Shown here in pieces: positions 47,233 through 56,494 of a stretch of DNA of 64,000 nt (its first letter is position 1; each line of letters starts with the position of its first letter). The notes below the pieces were generated by a model that ran no database searches, was not told the DNA's origin, and saw only the letters and a program-made list of their open reading frames with translations. A program made the translations under genes and the position numbers. Source of the stretch: Spirosoma pollinicola (GTDB lineage: Bacteria > Bacteroidota > Bacteroidia > Cytophagales > Spirosomataceae); NCBI RefSeq assembly GCF_002831565.1, contig NZ_CP025096.1:1-64000 (forward strand), written 5' to 3'.

Positions 47233-48348
47233 ATGCAGATTCGGTTTACGGTTGAAGTAGTACTGGCTATGTTCATTATTAACGTCGGTTTTTTTTCGGC
47301 TGGTCTGCTTTGGCTTCAGTCGCATAATCGGCAAGCCAACCGATTTCTGGCAGGGCTAATGACAGCTATCTCGTTCTGGCAAATCGACGGGTTCTTCAGA
47401 GTATCGGGTCTGTATGGCCAGAATGCAAATCTTTATTTTCTGCCTATCTTTTACTCATTTTCCTTTGGCCCGCTTATTTATTTTTACGTTAAAAGCCTAA
47501 CAAACAGCAGCTTTCGTTTTACAAAAAAACATTGGCTTCACTTCCTCCCGGTTGCCGTTCAGGCGCTGGGTTATGTGTTCCTTTCGTTTAAATCCTATGA
47601 GTTTCGGAACTGGTTCTGGGCCAACGTTCATTATCCAACCACCTATCGTGTTGAGTTCGACGGCACCTGGCTTTCGTTACTCGTGTACTTACTCTTATCG
47701 CTAAGGCTGTTGCAGAAATACAGTCGATATGTTCAGGAGAATTTCTCCGAAACCAGCCGATTAACCTTGCGCTGGCTACGCGTGCTGTTACTTATTCTGG
47801 CCGTTATCTGCGGCCAGTGGGCAGTCGAGCTTGTTCTCCGCGATATTTTTCACACCTTCTATCAATATGATTATTCGTACTGGCTGCTCGGCTTTTTTCT
47901 GATCGCGCTGGGTGCGGCCGGTTTACAACAAGGCAATTTAGCCAACGTCCAGTTTCAGCCTGAACCGGTTTCGGATACGCCCGCCAACCCGGCAAAAACG
48001 ATAATCGACGTCAATCCGGACTACGTTGAACGAGTTCGTCAATCCATGATAATCCATAAACTTTACCTTAACCCAACCTTAACACTTACGGAACTGGCAC
48101 AACACGTAGCGCTGAACCCGAAAGTTGTTTCGCAGGTCATCAATGCGGGTATCGGCAAGTCATTTAACGACTTTGTGAACGATTACCGGGTCGACGAAGT
48201 AAAGCAACGGCTTCGTACAAACGACATGGCCCGGTTAACCTTACTGGGCATCGCTCTTGAATCGGGTTTTAATTCAAAGACAACCTTCAATCGAATTTTC
48301 CGTCAGCACACTGGTCAATCACCCAGTGAATTTGCTGGGCTCGACTAA
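47233..48348 (+). CDS. AraC-family regulator with N-terminal membrane domain
   Basis: 371 residues. Seven hydrophobic segments occupy about 1-240 (VVLAMFIINVGFFSAGLLWL first, WLLGFFLIALGAAGL last), and an AraC-type double HTH fills the C-terminal 110 (LTLTELAQHVALNPKVVSQVIN; LGIALESGFNSKTTFNRIFRQHTG). This is the membrane-embedded AraC type common in Bacteroidota, thought to sense a membrane or envelope signal. Nearest downstream genes are a secreted unknown and YceI, candidate targets. Confidence 0.9.
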   Translation: MQIRFTVEVVLAMFIINVGFFSAGLLWLQSHNRQANRFLAGLMTAISFWQIDGFFRVSGLYGQNANLYFLPIFYSFSFGPLIYFYVKSLTNSSFRFTKKHWLHFLPVAVQALGYVFLSFKSYEFRNWFWANVHYPTTYRVEFDGTWLSLLVYLLLSLRLLQKYSRYVQENFSETSRLTLRWLRVLLLILAVICGQWAVELVLRDIFHTFYQYDYSYWLLGFFLIALGAAGLQQGNLANVQFQPEPVSDTPANPAKTIIDVNPDYVERVRQSMIIHKLYLNPTLTLTELAQHVALNPKVVSQVINAGIGKSFNDFVNDYRVDEVKQRLRTNDMARLTLLGIALESGFNSKTTFNRIFRQHTGQSPSEFAGLD

Positions 48349-48449
48349 GCCCAAATCATCCGTTGGGCCGTCCCATTCCGGATTTGGGGCGATTTGCCCC
48401 TGTCACCACCCCATCTTTGCATCGTTCAAACGAATTAAACGGTTTACCG

Positions 48450-48965
48450 ATGCGCACGCTCATTCTCCTCACGACCTGTATGCTACTGGCAACAGTCGCT
48501 ACCACTCAAGCCCAGAACCAGCCTAAAGAGGCTACTGCCTGGTCAGATAAAAGGCGCCTGCTTCCCGACAAGCTCCGTTCGCTTCCTGTCGGACTAACGC
48601 TCTGGCATACCAACAATCCCTGTGTTCCAGTATTGGAAAGTGACACATACGTTTGGAAACATTCGACAATGATTCGTGCCGAGGCAGGTGATCTTGACCT
48701 GGTAGAAGCCGGTAGTTTTATCTGGTACGACTCGACCGGCTGGCACCCGAATATGCAGTATGATGCTCAGTTATTTGCCGAAAAATTCAACTGTCCCGGC
48801 GGCAAATTAAAAAGCGGCAAGGTGTACACCTTCGACAAAAACTGGCGGTTCGGCAAGAAACTTTACGGGGGCGATGCCCTCTGGTACATCATTGCCCGAG
48901 ACAAAACGGGTAAGCTCTATAAAGGCTACGGCCTCATTGAAACCGAAGGCAAAACCAGCTTATAA
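48450..48965 (+). CDS. Secreted protein of unknown function
   Basis: 171 residues from the ATG at 48450, whose product starts with a signal peptide (LILLTTCMLLATVATTQAQ, cleavage near 22). The mature part is rich in W, K and G (YVWKHSTMIRAEAGDLDL, WHPNMQYDAQLFAEKFNCPGG) with two cysteines. I do not recognise a family. It is 101 bp after the AraC gene and 30 bp before YceI, on the same strand, so it may be coexpressed with YceI. Confidence 0.7.
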   Translation: MRTLILLTTCMLLATVATTQAQNQPKEATAWSDKRRLLPDKLRSLPVGLTLWHTNNPCVPVLESDTYVWKHSTMIRAEAGDLDLVEAGSFIWYDSTGWHPNMQYDAQLFAEKFNCPGGKLKSGKVYTFDKNWRFGKKLYGGDALWYIIARDKTGKLYKGYGLIETEGKTSL

Positions 48966-48995
48966 TCATTAATCAACTCAAACCGATCAAGCCAA

Positions 48996-49589
48996 ATGAA
49001 AACGCTTCCTATTTTCGCATGTATTCTTATGTTGGTCACAGCAACAGGCACGCTGGCACAAAACCAACCCATCACCATTGACGCCAACGCCAGCCAGCTT
49101 TCCTGGACGGGTTATGCCGAAGTTGGTTCGTGGGCACCGACTGGCACCATACATTTACTAAAAGGACAGTTAACACGAGTCGGCAGTCAAATCAATAGCG
49201 CCACGATTACAATGGACATGACGACGATTCAGCATGAAAATGATCGCCTGCAAGCGCACCTCCGGGACGAAGCCTTTTTTGACGTTATCCACTTCCCAAC
49301 GGCAACATTCGCTTTGCGCTCGCTGACGGGCACAACCGCTACAGGGCAGCTCACCGTAAAAGGGGTCACCAGGTCTATCTCGTTTCCCGTGGTTGTGAGT
49401 GAGGAGAATAATGGGCTTCGACTTAAAGGGAGGGCACTCATTGACCGCACCCAGTTTGGTATTCGCTACAACTCAACCAGCTTCTTCGCTGACCTGGGTG
49501 ATCAGGCCATAAAGAATGAGTTTTCCCTTTCATTCGACCTGATAACCAAGCCAATTATGAAAGCAGCCAGGCAACGCACGGCCCGATAA
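48996..49589 (+). CDS. YceI-family periplasmic protein
   Basis: 197 residues with a signal peptide (about 1-22, ILMLVTATGTLAQ). The lipocalin-like YceI domain follows, with ASQLSWTGYAEVGSWAPTGTI at its start, LRDEAFFDVIHFPTATFAL and LTVKGVTRSISFPV in the middle, and IDRTQFGIRYNS near the end. The family binds isoprenoid quinone-like lipids. Follows the secreted unknown by 30 bp. Confidence 0.92.
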   Translation: MKTLPIFACILMLVTATGTLAQNQPITIDANASQLSWTGYAEVGSWAPTGTIHLLKGQLTRVGSQINSATITMDMTTIQHENDRLQAHLRDEAFFDVIHFPTATFALRSLTGTTATGQLTVKGVTRSISFPVVVSEENNGLRLKGRALIDRTQFGIRYNSTSFFADLGDQAIKNEFSLSFDLITKPIMKAARQRTAR

Positions 49590-49607
49590 ACCAGGAATAG
49601 TTTTTTA

Positions 49608-52430
49608 TCAGGCAAGGGCGCCCGGCGCTGTTACGATCAGGTTAGAGGACTTGCGTTTGCGTCGTTCATGCCAGATAATCAGAATGGCAGCTCCTAGAAA
49701 CGCGAACAATACGCTTACCCATACCATGATACCAAGGCGGGGGAGCGGTTCACTATCGCCCACAATAATCAGCCCTGCCCAGTTATTGGGCAGTTGATTG
49801 ACTCCCTCGGCTGTTTTAAGCCAATCCTGTTTGGCGCGTTGCAGGGCAATATCTTTCGAAAAGCCCTGGTCTAAATAGCTATAAAAGAGATCGGTCAGTT
49901 GATATGTGGCTACATTCTGGACACTCCAAAGTGTTGTCAGTACGCTGGGCACACCTAAAGCCGCAAAGCCTCGCGCCAGACTAAAAATACCCTCTCCCCG
50001 CTGATTGGCCCCAATGCCGGTTTTGCAAGCGGCCAACACCACCAGTTGCGCATTGGGTAGTGCCTCATTGCTCAAGTCCGAGAGTTGAAGGGTAGAATCG
50101 GCGAAGTACAGTTTGGGTTCTTGATCGGTGCTATCGGCGGTAGCGTGTGTGAACAGATGTATAATTCTCGCATTAGCCGCTTTTGACAGAAACGCCTGAC
50201 GTGTGGCAGCATTGTGGGTTAGTAAGGTAGAATTAGTAAACCGGCTGGCAATAGGTACCAAGGCATTATCGGAACCCGGCAAAACGACCTGTTTGAGCGA
50301 AGGTGAAAAATCTACCGGGGCTATTCCTAAAAAATCAATCACATGAAAACCGGCTGTTTGAACCGATTTTTTCTCATTTTTCAGCAACAACCCAACCGAG
50401 TAAACATAACTGAACGCATAGTCATTCATGGCGTAATCTGGTCTGGTAGCTGACCGGCTCAATGCATCGAATGGAACAAAAAAGCCATCGGGAGAAACCA
50501 CTACCCGCCCCTCTGGCAACGACATTGGGCCCAGCAACTGCTGATACAACCCATTACTAAGCGACAGGAATCGAGCCACATCGTTGCGTTTGCTCATGGC
50601 CGTTGGGTTTGATAACAAATTACCAAATTGACGAAGCAACTGGTTGTAGGTCTTGATAGACTGCTTTTTCAGTAGGATTTTTCCGTCCGTAACACCCATC
50701 AGGTATAAAGCACTGTCGCCGACAAAATAGGTAATGAGCGAACCTGACTGTTTTTTCAGGTATTGCTGTACATCAGCGAGTGATGTCGTTGAGTTATCGT
50801 ATTTATATTGATAATAGGCTGGATTTGACGCTTCCAGTTTTTTCAGAAATGTGGTCAGGCTATCCTGTTTGGCAAAGAGAAGAATACGGGCAGCATTATA
50901 AGCTGAACTATTTCCGGGCTCAATACTGGCGAGTTTACTTTGCTGATTATTAACTGATTGCTGCAATAGTTGCTCCTGCGCTACCTGCTCATTCGTAAGC
51001 TTATGCTGTGCACCAAGTTCATTGATCTTATCGGCCAGCATAACGGCCCGACTTTTCTCCAAAAAACGAAATGCCTGTTTTGCATCACCCAGTCGATAAC
51101 AGGTTTCGATTGCCCGTTCGTACATACCCCGGGTTTTCTGCCGCCAGAATAGTTTCGATTGGTCTCCTGTATGTTCCCACCGCATAAAATCAACCATCTG
51201 ATCAGCAACTTTGTAGGTGTCGAGGGCGGCTTTTAACCGGTTGCTGTCACTGTTTGTTGCTTTTGCATAGTCGAGCCAGGTGTCGGCTTTGTCCTGAATT
51301 AGGGTAAAAACATATTCCTTGTATGCAGATGAGCGAATACTGCTAATAGATGGCAAATTATCAATTTTCAACCCATTAAAACCTCCAAAGATAGCACTAA
51401 ACCCACGTTGATACGTTTTCAAGGCTTGCACAAGATTCTTTTTTCGCCAATAAACTGCCCCTAAATTATTGAATGCCCTCGCAGTAATGTAGGGTGCCTG
51501 ACTAAATAGAATTGCCTGAGTTAATACAGTTTCTGCTGCGTCATACTGCCTTAACTCATACAGAAAATAGCCAAAGTCAGTACTATTTGTCGCAATACCG
51601 AGACTATCATTTAGTTGTCTACTAAGCGAAATAGCTTTCTGAAAGTAATGAATGCCTTGCTGGGCTTTTGCCTCCGCTTTGCATACATAGGCGAGAGTGA
51701 CGTAATAGAGAGACAAATCGTATACTAACTCCTGATTATGTTCAGCTATGTATATAGCCCGTTCAAGATCGGGTCTGGTTTCACGCGTGTGCCCTAATTC
51801 ACGTAGTGCTTTAGCTTTTTCGAAAAGGCCATTCGCAACAGCTCTGTCACTATGAACAGATTCTCCAATTCTAATCGCCTGTTCTGCGTGTATTAAAGCT
51901 TTTTCATAGTCGCCCGATTGATATAAGCCGAACGCTAATGTACTATGCATGTAAGAAACCCAACGGCTGTCTGGCCTGTCTCGGCAAGCTACAATACCCT
52001 GCTCCAGATACCTGCGAGCTGATATAAAGTCACCATTATCCTGATAAGAAATACCCAGGCGATGATAAGCCTTTGCCAAAATCTCTGGATTCAGAACAGA
52101 GGCATAGTTTGGGTACAATCGAATTACCTTTTTCAGTAATTGAATAGCTTCTGGCCAGTGTTTATTCTGTGCTACTAGTTTTGCCAACTCAATATGGAGG
52201 TTTACATACAAAGAATCAGGCGGCACACGGTTTTGCTCCCATTGCTTAAGCAGGTGTGGAAGTTTCTTTATTTTTTGATCATTCGATTCGTTTAATACTT
52301 CTTTACATAACGACGCAAGCTCAAACCGGTTCATGGCTTGAGCTTGTAAAAAAGAAGTGCGAATAAGTGACAAAATTACAAAACCGAGCCACAAACATAA
52401 TCGGTACTCATACCTTGATATAGTTACCAT
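49608..52430 (-). CDS. Membrane-anchored TPR-CHAT protease-like protein
   Basis: 940 residues. Signal sequence or first helix at about 8-31 (LCLWLGFVILSLIRTSFLQA). Residues about 40-400 are TPR repeats (AKAYHRLGISYQDNGDF; FNNLGAVYWRKKNLVQALKTY). The CHAT (caspase-like) domain lies at about 640-890 with H762 in HLFTHATAD and C802 in LAACKTGIGANQRGEG, the expected catalytic dyad. A C-terminal membrane helix (WVSVLFAFLGAAILIIW) and a basic tail (ERRKRKSS) follow. Such proteins are predicted proteases. It is the last gene of a sigma/anti-sigma/S8/CHAT operon, and its start overlaps the S8 gene by 23 bp. Whether the CHAT domain is periplasmic depends on the N-terminal segment being a cleaved signal. 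Confidence 0.9.
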   Translation of the reverse strand: MVTISRYEYRLCLWLGFVILSLIRTSFLQAQAMNRFELASLCKEVLNESNDQKIKKLPHLLKQWEQNRVPPDSLYVNLHIELAKLVAQNKHWPEAIQLLKKVIRLYPNYASVLNPEILAKAYHRLGISYQDNGDFISARRYLEQGIVACRDRPDSRWVSYMHSTLAFGLYQSGDYEKALIHAEQAIRIGESVHSDRAVANGLFEKAKALRELGHTRETRPDLERAIYIAEHNQELVYDLSLYYVTLAYVCKAEAKAQQGIHYFQKAISLSRQLNDSLGIATNSTDFGYFLYELRQYDAAETVLTQAILFSQAPYITARAFNNLGAVYWRKKNLVQALKTYQRGFSAIFGGFNGLKIDNLPSISSIRSSAYKEYVFTLIQDKADTWLDYAKATNSDSNRLKAALDTYKVADQMVDFMRWEHTGDQSKLFWRQKTRGMYERAIETCYRLGDAKQAFRFLEKSRAVMLADKINELGAQHKLTNEQVAQEQLLQQSVNNQQSKLASIEPGNSSAYNAARILLFAKQDSLTTFLKKLEASNPAYYQYKYDNSTTSLADVQQYLKKQSGSLITYFVGDSALYLMGVTDGKILLKKQSIKTYNQLLRQFGNLLSNPTAMSKRNDVARFLSLSNGLYQQLLGPMSLPEGRVVVSPDGFFVPFDALSRSATRPDYAMNDYAFSYVYSVGLLLKNEKKSVQTAGFHVIDFLGIAPVDFSPSLKQVVLPGSDNALVPIASRFTNSTLLTHNAATRQAFLSKAANARIIHLFTHATADSTDQEPKLYFADSTLQLSDLSNEALPNAQLVVLAACKTGIGANQRGEGIFSLARGFAALGVPSVLTTLWSVQNVATYQLTDLFYSYLDQGFSKDIALQRAKQDWLKTAEGVNQLPNNWAGLIIVGDSEPLPRLGIMVWVSVLFAFLGAAILIIWHERRKRKSSNLIVTAPGALA

Positions 52431-53862
52431 GCCGAACTCCGTTTTGCAGTTTACGACGATGTTTTACGTTTAATTTACGCATCACTTGTTTCTTCCCGTC
52501 CGCATATCCTTTATGTAAAATACTGGCCACCAACCCTGTAATGTAAGCAGTAGCATATGAAGTACCCGGTCTGGGCTGGAATTTCGGTGCAGAGAACGTG
52601 TGATCATCAATTACAAAGGGAGGACTAGGGTGTCCATTTGCAACAACGCCTACATCAACAAACTGATTTGAATAACATTCACCAATTTTCATATTCGTAA
52701 TCCTGACCTTCCCGTCGGCATCGCTTTTTCTTCTGGTACAACTTATAGTTGTTACGGTTATCACACGATTTTTAGTCTTGTCTCTGCTGTAACAGGCGGG
52801 TAAGTTTAGGGGTGCATTCTGACCAAGTGGCGGTGTGTTTCCTGAAGCATTTTTTATGTACTGGCCTGCATTACCGGCAGCAGCAACCACCCATATGTCA
52901 TCTTTTTTCAGCGCATTCATTATCGTTTTCAATAATGAAATGCTTTTCCCCGGATTAATTCTAAAACTAAAACTAGCGTTAATTATGCGGGCTTTATTGA
53001 CTCGGGCGTATTCTAATCCACATAAAATATCATATAACTCGCAAACGCCGGTATCGTTAGCCGTTTTAACAGGTAGCAATTCAACATCCTTACACGAGTT
53101 CATAATTATTGCACTGATGCGGGTGCCATGCAGTTCAGGGTGACCATCCTCTACGTTTGGTGTGTCATCTACAAAATTCCAACCTGTTGAATAATCACTG
53201 CAAGTCTCTCCTCGACTATATTTTTCGCCCTCTTCACTTGATTGTACCAGTAGCCCTGTGTCTAATACAGCTACTTTAATTGGACAAATGGATTTATACG
53301 TTGCCAAAACGGTAGTAGAACTTCCTCTTTCTTTTTGAACTTCAAGTGGATTGAGCTGCTTAAAATCTCTCAATAAATCTGTAGAAAGCACAGGTCGATT
53401 GAGACCGTAAGCATTTGAGTAGCCTTCACTACTGCCTCGTCCTCCAGTTGGGCCAGGGTGAATTTGTCCAACGATATTACTACCAATGCTAGTTCTTACG
53501 TCCAGTTCGACAAAGTTCGCCATACCACGTAAATCCTTACCTGCAAGCGCCCTAAGTAAGACAAACGTTCGGGCATCGGGCCCACAGTTATTTCTTCTAG
53601 CAACAGTGACAGTAAACGAATGTCCCTCTTTCTCTAATACGTAATTTTCGTTAACTATTAGAAAGTCAAGCGACTGATGTACATCGCTCATAACTATATA
53701 TTCTTCCGGAATCTTAATCAGACCATCCTGAACAATAAATTTCTTCCTGAAAAGATTTTCGGTTACTTGAGCGTCAACGCAACAGACGTCGGCCAGATTT
53801 TCGGGCACAAACGGTACATCAAAATAGGAAGTTGATTGTGGTGTGGGATCAGAGACATTCAT
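52408..53862 (-). CDS. Subtilisin-like S8 serine protease
   Basis: 484 residues with the full catalytic set: D201 in VAVLDTGL, H245 in ELHGTRIS, N331 in AAAGNAG and S435 in GTSYATAYITG. A 190-residue N-terminal region (from FDVPFVPENLADVCCVDA) matches no family I recognise and could be a regulatory or prodomain. No signal peptide or membrane helix is visible, so the enzyme is predicted cytosolic, unusual for subtilases. It is 29 bp after the anti-sigma gene and overlaps the CHAT gene by 23 bp. Base composition looks more AT-rich than the sigma genes, hinting at separate ancestry (by eye). Confidence 0.92.
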   Translation of the reverse strand: MNVSDPTPQSTSYFDVPFVPENLADVCCVDAQVTENLFRKKFIVQDGLIKIPEEYIVMSDVHQSLDFLIVNENYVLEKEGHSFTVTVARRNNCGPDARTFVLLRALAGKDLRGMANFVELDVRTSIGSNIVGQIHPGPTGGRGSSEGYSNAYGLNRPVLSTDLLRDFKQLNPLEVQKERGSSTTVLATYKSICPIKVAVLDTGLLVQSSEEGEKYSRGETCSDYSTGWNFVDDTPNVEDGHPELHGTRISAIIMNSCKDVELLPVKTANDTGVCELYDILCGLEYARVNKARIINASFSFRINPGKSISLLKTIMNALKKDDIWVVAAAGNAGQYIKNASGNTPPLGQNAPLNLPACYSRDKTKNRVITVTTISCTRRKSDADGKVRITNMKIGECYSNQFVDVGVVANGHPSPPFVIDDHTFSAPKFQPRPGTSYATAYITGLVASILHKGYADGKKQVMRKLNVKHRRKLQNGVRHGNYIKV

Positions 53863-53891
53863 GCTTGTTAAGTGGGTTAACTGTTGTGAAA

Positions 53892-54644
53892 CTAGTCTGA
53901 GCTTTTTATAATTTTCTCTGCTTCGCTTTTCCCTTCCAAGTTCTTGGTAATCACCTCATCAAGCAACTTTTTGGCGTTCTCTTTATCCATCGGTCGTCCG
54001 CGCTTGATAAGCACTAGGCTTTCGTAAAATAAACCGGGGTTGCTGATGAGGTCTGTTTGTTGGCTAAGGCGGTGAAACAGGCTAATAGCTTGGTCGTAAT
54101 TACCCTGACGCAGGGAAACAATACCGGCTAATTTTAACGCGCTATCATCATCGGGCTTACGTGTCAACACGTCCTGAAAGATGCCGTCGGCCTCGGCAAG
54201 CTTACCCTCATTGAAGAGCCCAACGCCCAGTTTCACACTGTCAACAGCTGGTGAGCCGGACGTGCCACCGTCCATTGTTGTTGGCAATTGCATGAAATGC
54301 TGAGTCACGTACTCGTCAGTCAAACGGGTTGCCATAACAGCGGAATCAGTTGGACGGAAGAAGGTCCAGCCAAGACCCAACAGGAGGACAATGCTGGCGG
54401 CAGCGGCCCAACGCATTGGCGAACTCCAGAATGGTACTGAAACGATGTTTCGATGCAGGGCATCCAGTTCAGCCTTGCGTTGTTCGAGGGCTTGTTCCCT
54501 CGCCACTTGTTTTGTCAGTGTGTAGAACGCCAGTGCTTCGGTTAAAGCGGGATTGGTGCGCAGCTCGGCCTCAAAACGTGTTCGTTCGTCGGGTGCAAGC
54601 TGGCCGGTTACATAATTTTCGATAATCTCCAGATCAGTGTTCAT
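53892..54644 (-). CDS. TPR membrane protein, candidate anti-sigma factor
   Basis: 250 residues. Residues 1-66 are a charged helical region (IENYVTGQLAPDERTRFEAELR) as in cytosolic anti-sigma domains of Bacteroidota. One membrane helix follows (about 79-97, WAAAASIVLLLGLGWTFF). The outer part (about 135-240) holds TPR-like repeats (GLFNEGKLAEADGIFQDVLTRK, VSLRQGNYDQAISLFHRLS). Its start overlaps the sigma gene stop by 4 bp (ATGA), so they are coupled. No zinc-binding HxxxCxxC motif, so the anti-sigma role is inferred from position and topology, not shown by motif. Confidence 0.75.
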   Translation of the reverse strand: MNTDLEIIENYVTGQLAPDERTRFEAELRTNPALTEALAFYTLTKQVAREQALEQRKAELDALHRNIVSVPFWSSPMRWAAAASIVLLLGLGWTFFRPTDSAVMATRLTDEYVTQHFMQLPTTMDGGTSGSPAVDSVKLGVGLFNEGKLAEADGIFQDVLTRKPDDDSALKLAGIVSLRQGNYDQAISLFHRLSQQTDLISNPGLFYESLVLIKRGRPMDKENAKKLLDEVITKNLEGKSEAEKIIKSSD

Positions 54645-55231
54645 AGTATGTCGCGGAAACGTTCGCGTAATTTTTCCAAACAGCGTAAACGGCTTGTTTT
54701 AGCCACAGCCGCCGAATTATAGCCCATTGCCTGTGCAATTTCGTCGTCAGAATACCCTTCTCCCCAGGACAAGATCATGGCGCGACATTTCTCACCCAAA
54801 TCGTTCAAATGCCGATGCAGCTTTTCTACATCGCTTTCGGCAATGAGTTTCTGCACCACCGAGCGCGCTTCGTCGGGCAGTTGCATCAGCGAATCATCAA
54901 GCGAAAAGGCATCGTGGACACTACTACGCTTAGTCGTCTTTTTACGAATTTCGTCAACACATTTATTCGAAAATATTTGATAGATGTACGTTTTAAGTTC
55001 CGATCGGCCCTCAAAACGATCGCTGCTAATGCTCTCGAACACGGTAAGGATCGTATCAGAATAAACACTGGCGCATTCATCGTCGGAGAGACGATGCTTG
55101 CGAGTGCCATCAGCTATAAAATAGTGGTATTTCTCGTAGAGTTTATTCTCGTAAAGCCGTCGCTCTGAGCCGCCAGCTCGGATACCGGCCATCAACTCAG
55201 CGTCGGAGAGCTGTCGGGAAGGAAGTCGCAT
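54641..55231 (-). CDS. Sigma-70 family (ECF-like) RNA polymerase sigma factor
   Basis: 196 residues. Region 2 (ECASVYSDTILTVFE ... RSELKTYIYQIFSNKCVDEIRK, about 50-95) and region 4 (CRAMILSWGEGYSDDEIAQAMGYNSAAVAKTSRLRCLEKLR, about 148-188) are visible. It fits the Bacteroidota ECF group that lacks a classical N-terminal region 1. It heads the anti-sigma/S8/CHAT block and is preceded by an M50 protease gene 82 bp upstream on the same strand, a set-up expected for regulated intramembrane proteolysis. Confidence 0.9.
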   Translation of the reverse strand: MRLPSRQLSDAELMAGIRAGGSERRLYENKLYEKYHYFIADGTRKHRLSDDECASVYSDTILTVFESISSDRFEGRSELKTYIYQIFSNKCVDEIRKKTTKRSSVHDAFSLDDSLMQLPDEARSVVQKLIAESDVEKLHRHLNDLGEKCRAMILSWGEGYSDDEIAQAMGYNSAAVAKTSRLRCLEKLRERFRDIL

Positions 55232-55313
55232 AGAATAGAGGGGGATTATGCGGCCTCAAGATAAGTAAATTCAACTGATTGATTTAACGATTCCAGTGAT
55301 TGGAGTAACCCTA

Positions 55314-56465
55314 TTACGAAAACATGAAGGGGCGGGGGCTAAAACATAACACAAAGACAATCAAGGCAATCCAGCCCAACACCTGCCGCTTACTATCCAA
55401 TGGTTCCTCCAGTTCTGTTTCGGGATGGTAAATACCCAAGAACCGACCAAGCACAAAGGCAAACGCCAGAAAACCCTGATACCCCTCGATGTCGGGACGC
55501 GCCCACGATAACACCAATTGCGCGGCAACCACACTCAGTGTGACGATCAGGGAAGTCATGCGATTTTCGCTTATGCGCGAAAAAGCCAGGTACAGGACAC
55601 CCATATACAGGCCAAATTTGCCTAGTGCCGAGAAAAATGCTTCGTCGGTTTGCACCGCAAAATCGCTCGGCTTGAACAGGCCCAATCCAGCATAAAACGC
55701 AAACAGGGTAAACAACACAGGTGATACCAAACGAAAGCGTTTATAGCCAATGAGGGCATACATAATATGACCACCATCCAGTTGCCCGATGGGAATGAGG
55801 TTCAGGGAGGTAAAAAACAACGCCAGATACCCTGCCAGCAGGTATGGGTAGTGAATCATTTCATACGCGTGTGGCAAGCGGGCGGGATCGGCAACATGGT
55901 TCTTGAAAAAGTTGAACAATATATTATCGCCCAGCCCCATAGCGGCCCCTTCCGGCAAATGCTGGTAAGCATGTTTGCCATAGTCGAGTCCCCACTTCTT
56001 GTACTCAGGGTGAATGGTAAAGATGAATTCGGGCGGGGGTAAATGTGTGAAGCCGTACCACAGTACAACCAGGGCAAGGGCAAAACCAGCCAGGGGTCCG
56101 GCAATACCGATGTCGAAGTATTTCCGGCGACTGTTGATAAAATCCTGAATCCGGATAAAAGCCCCCAGCGTGCCAATGCTTTGACCAATACCAATCCAGA
56201 GCGGAATATAATAGGGCAACGTAACCCGAACATGATTGGCCCTGGCGGTAAAATAATGGCCAAATTCATGGACGGTCAGAATGGCCAGAAAGGGTACCGA
56301 AAAATTAAATCCAGCCACAAACTCATCCCAGCCGAGGGTTACCATGCCGTCAATTGGAATAAACAACCGGCCAAACATCCACTCGGCTCCGGCCATTGTG
56401 GTTGTAACGAGGGTAATTAAAAAAAGACCTCCATGCAGGAGGTAGGTGCGGGTACTTTTATTCAT
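55314..56465 (-). CDS. Site-2 protease family (M50) metalloprotease
   Basis: 383 residues with about seven to eight membrane helices. Zinc ligands H66-E-F-G-H70 in LTVHEFGHYF and the second-site motif N222 ... D230 in NLIPIGQLDGG are both present, so it is predicted active. S2P enzymes cut substrates inside the membrane, classically anti-sigma factors after a first cut. It precedes the sigma gene by 82 bp on the same strand. Whether its substrate is the adjacent anti-sigma protein is inference. Confidence 0.93.
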   Translation of the reverse strand: MNKSTRTYLLHGGLFLITLVTTTMAGAEWMFGRLFIPIDGMVTLGWDEFVAGFNFSVPFLAILTVHEFGHYFTARANHVRVTLPYYIPLWIGIGQSIGTLGAFIRIQDFINSRRKYFDIGIAGPLAGFALALVVLWYGFTHLPPPEFIFTIHPEYKKWGLDYGKHAYQHLPEGAAMGLGDNILFNFFKNHVADPARLPHAYEMIHYPYLLAGYLALFFTSLNLIPIGQLDGGHIMYALIGYKRFRLVSPVLFTLFAFYAGLGLFKPSDFAVQTDEAFFSALGKFGLYMGVLYLAFSRISENRMTSLIVTLSVVAAQLVLSWARPDIEGYQGFLAFAFVLGRFLGIYHPETELEEPLDSKRQVLGWIALIVFVLCFSPRPFMFS

Positions 56466-56494
56466 AAAGCAGGAAAGAGGTATGACATTTAATG

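Noticed and set aside
49608-55231. Type III-E CRISPR (craspase) locus
   Set aside because: There is a TPR-CHAT protein and a sigma factor, but no gRAMP/Cas7-11, no Csx30-like protein and no CRISPR array in the window.
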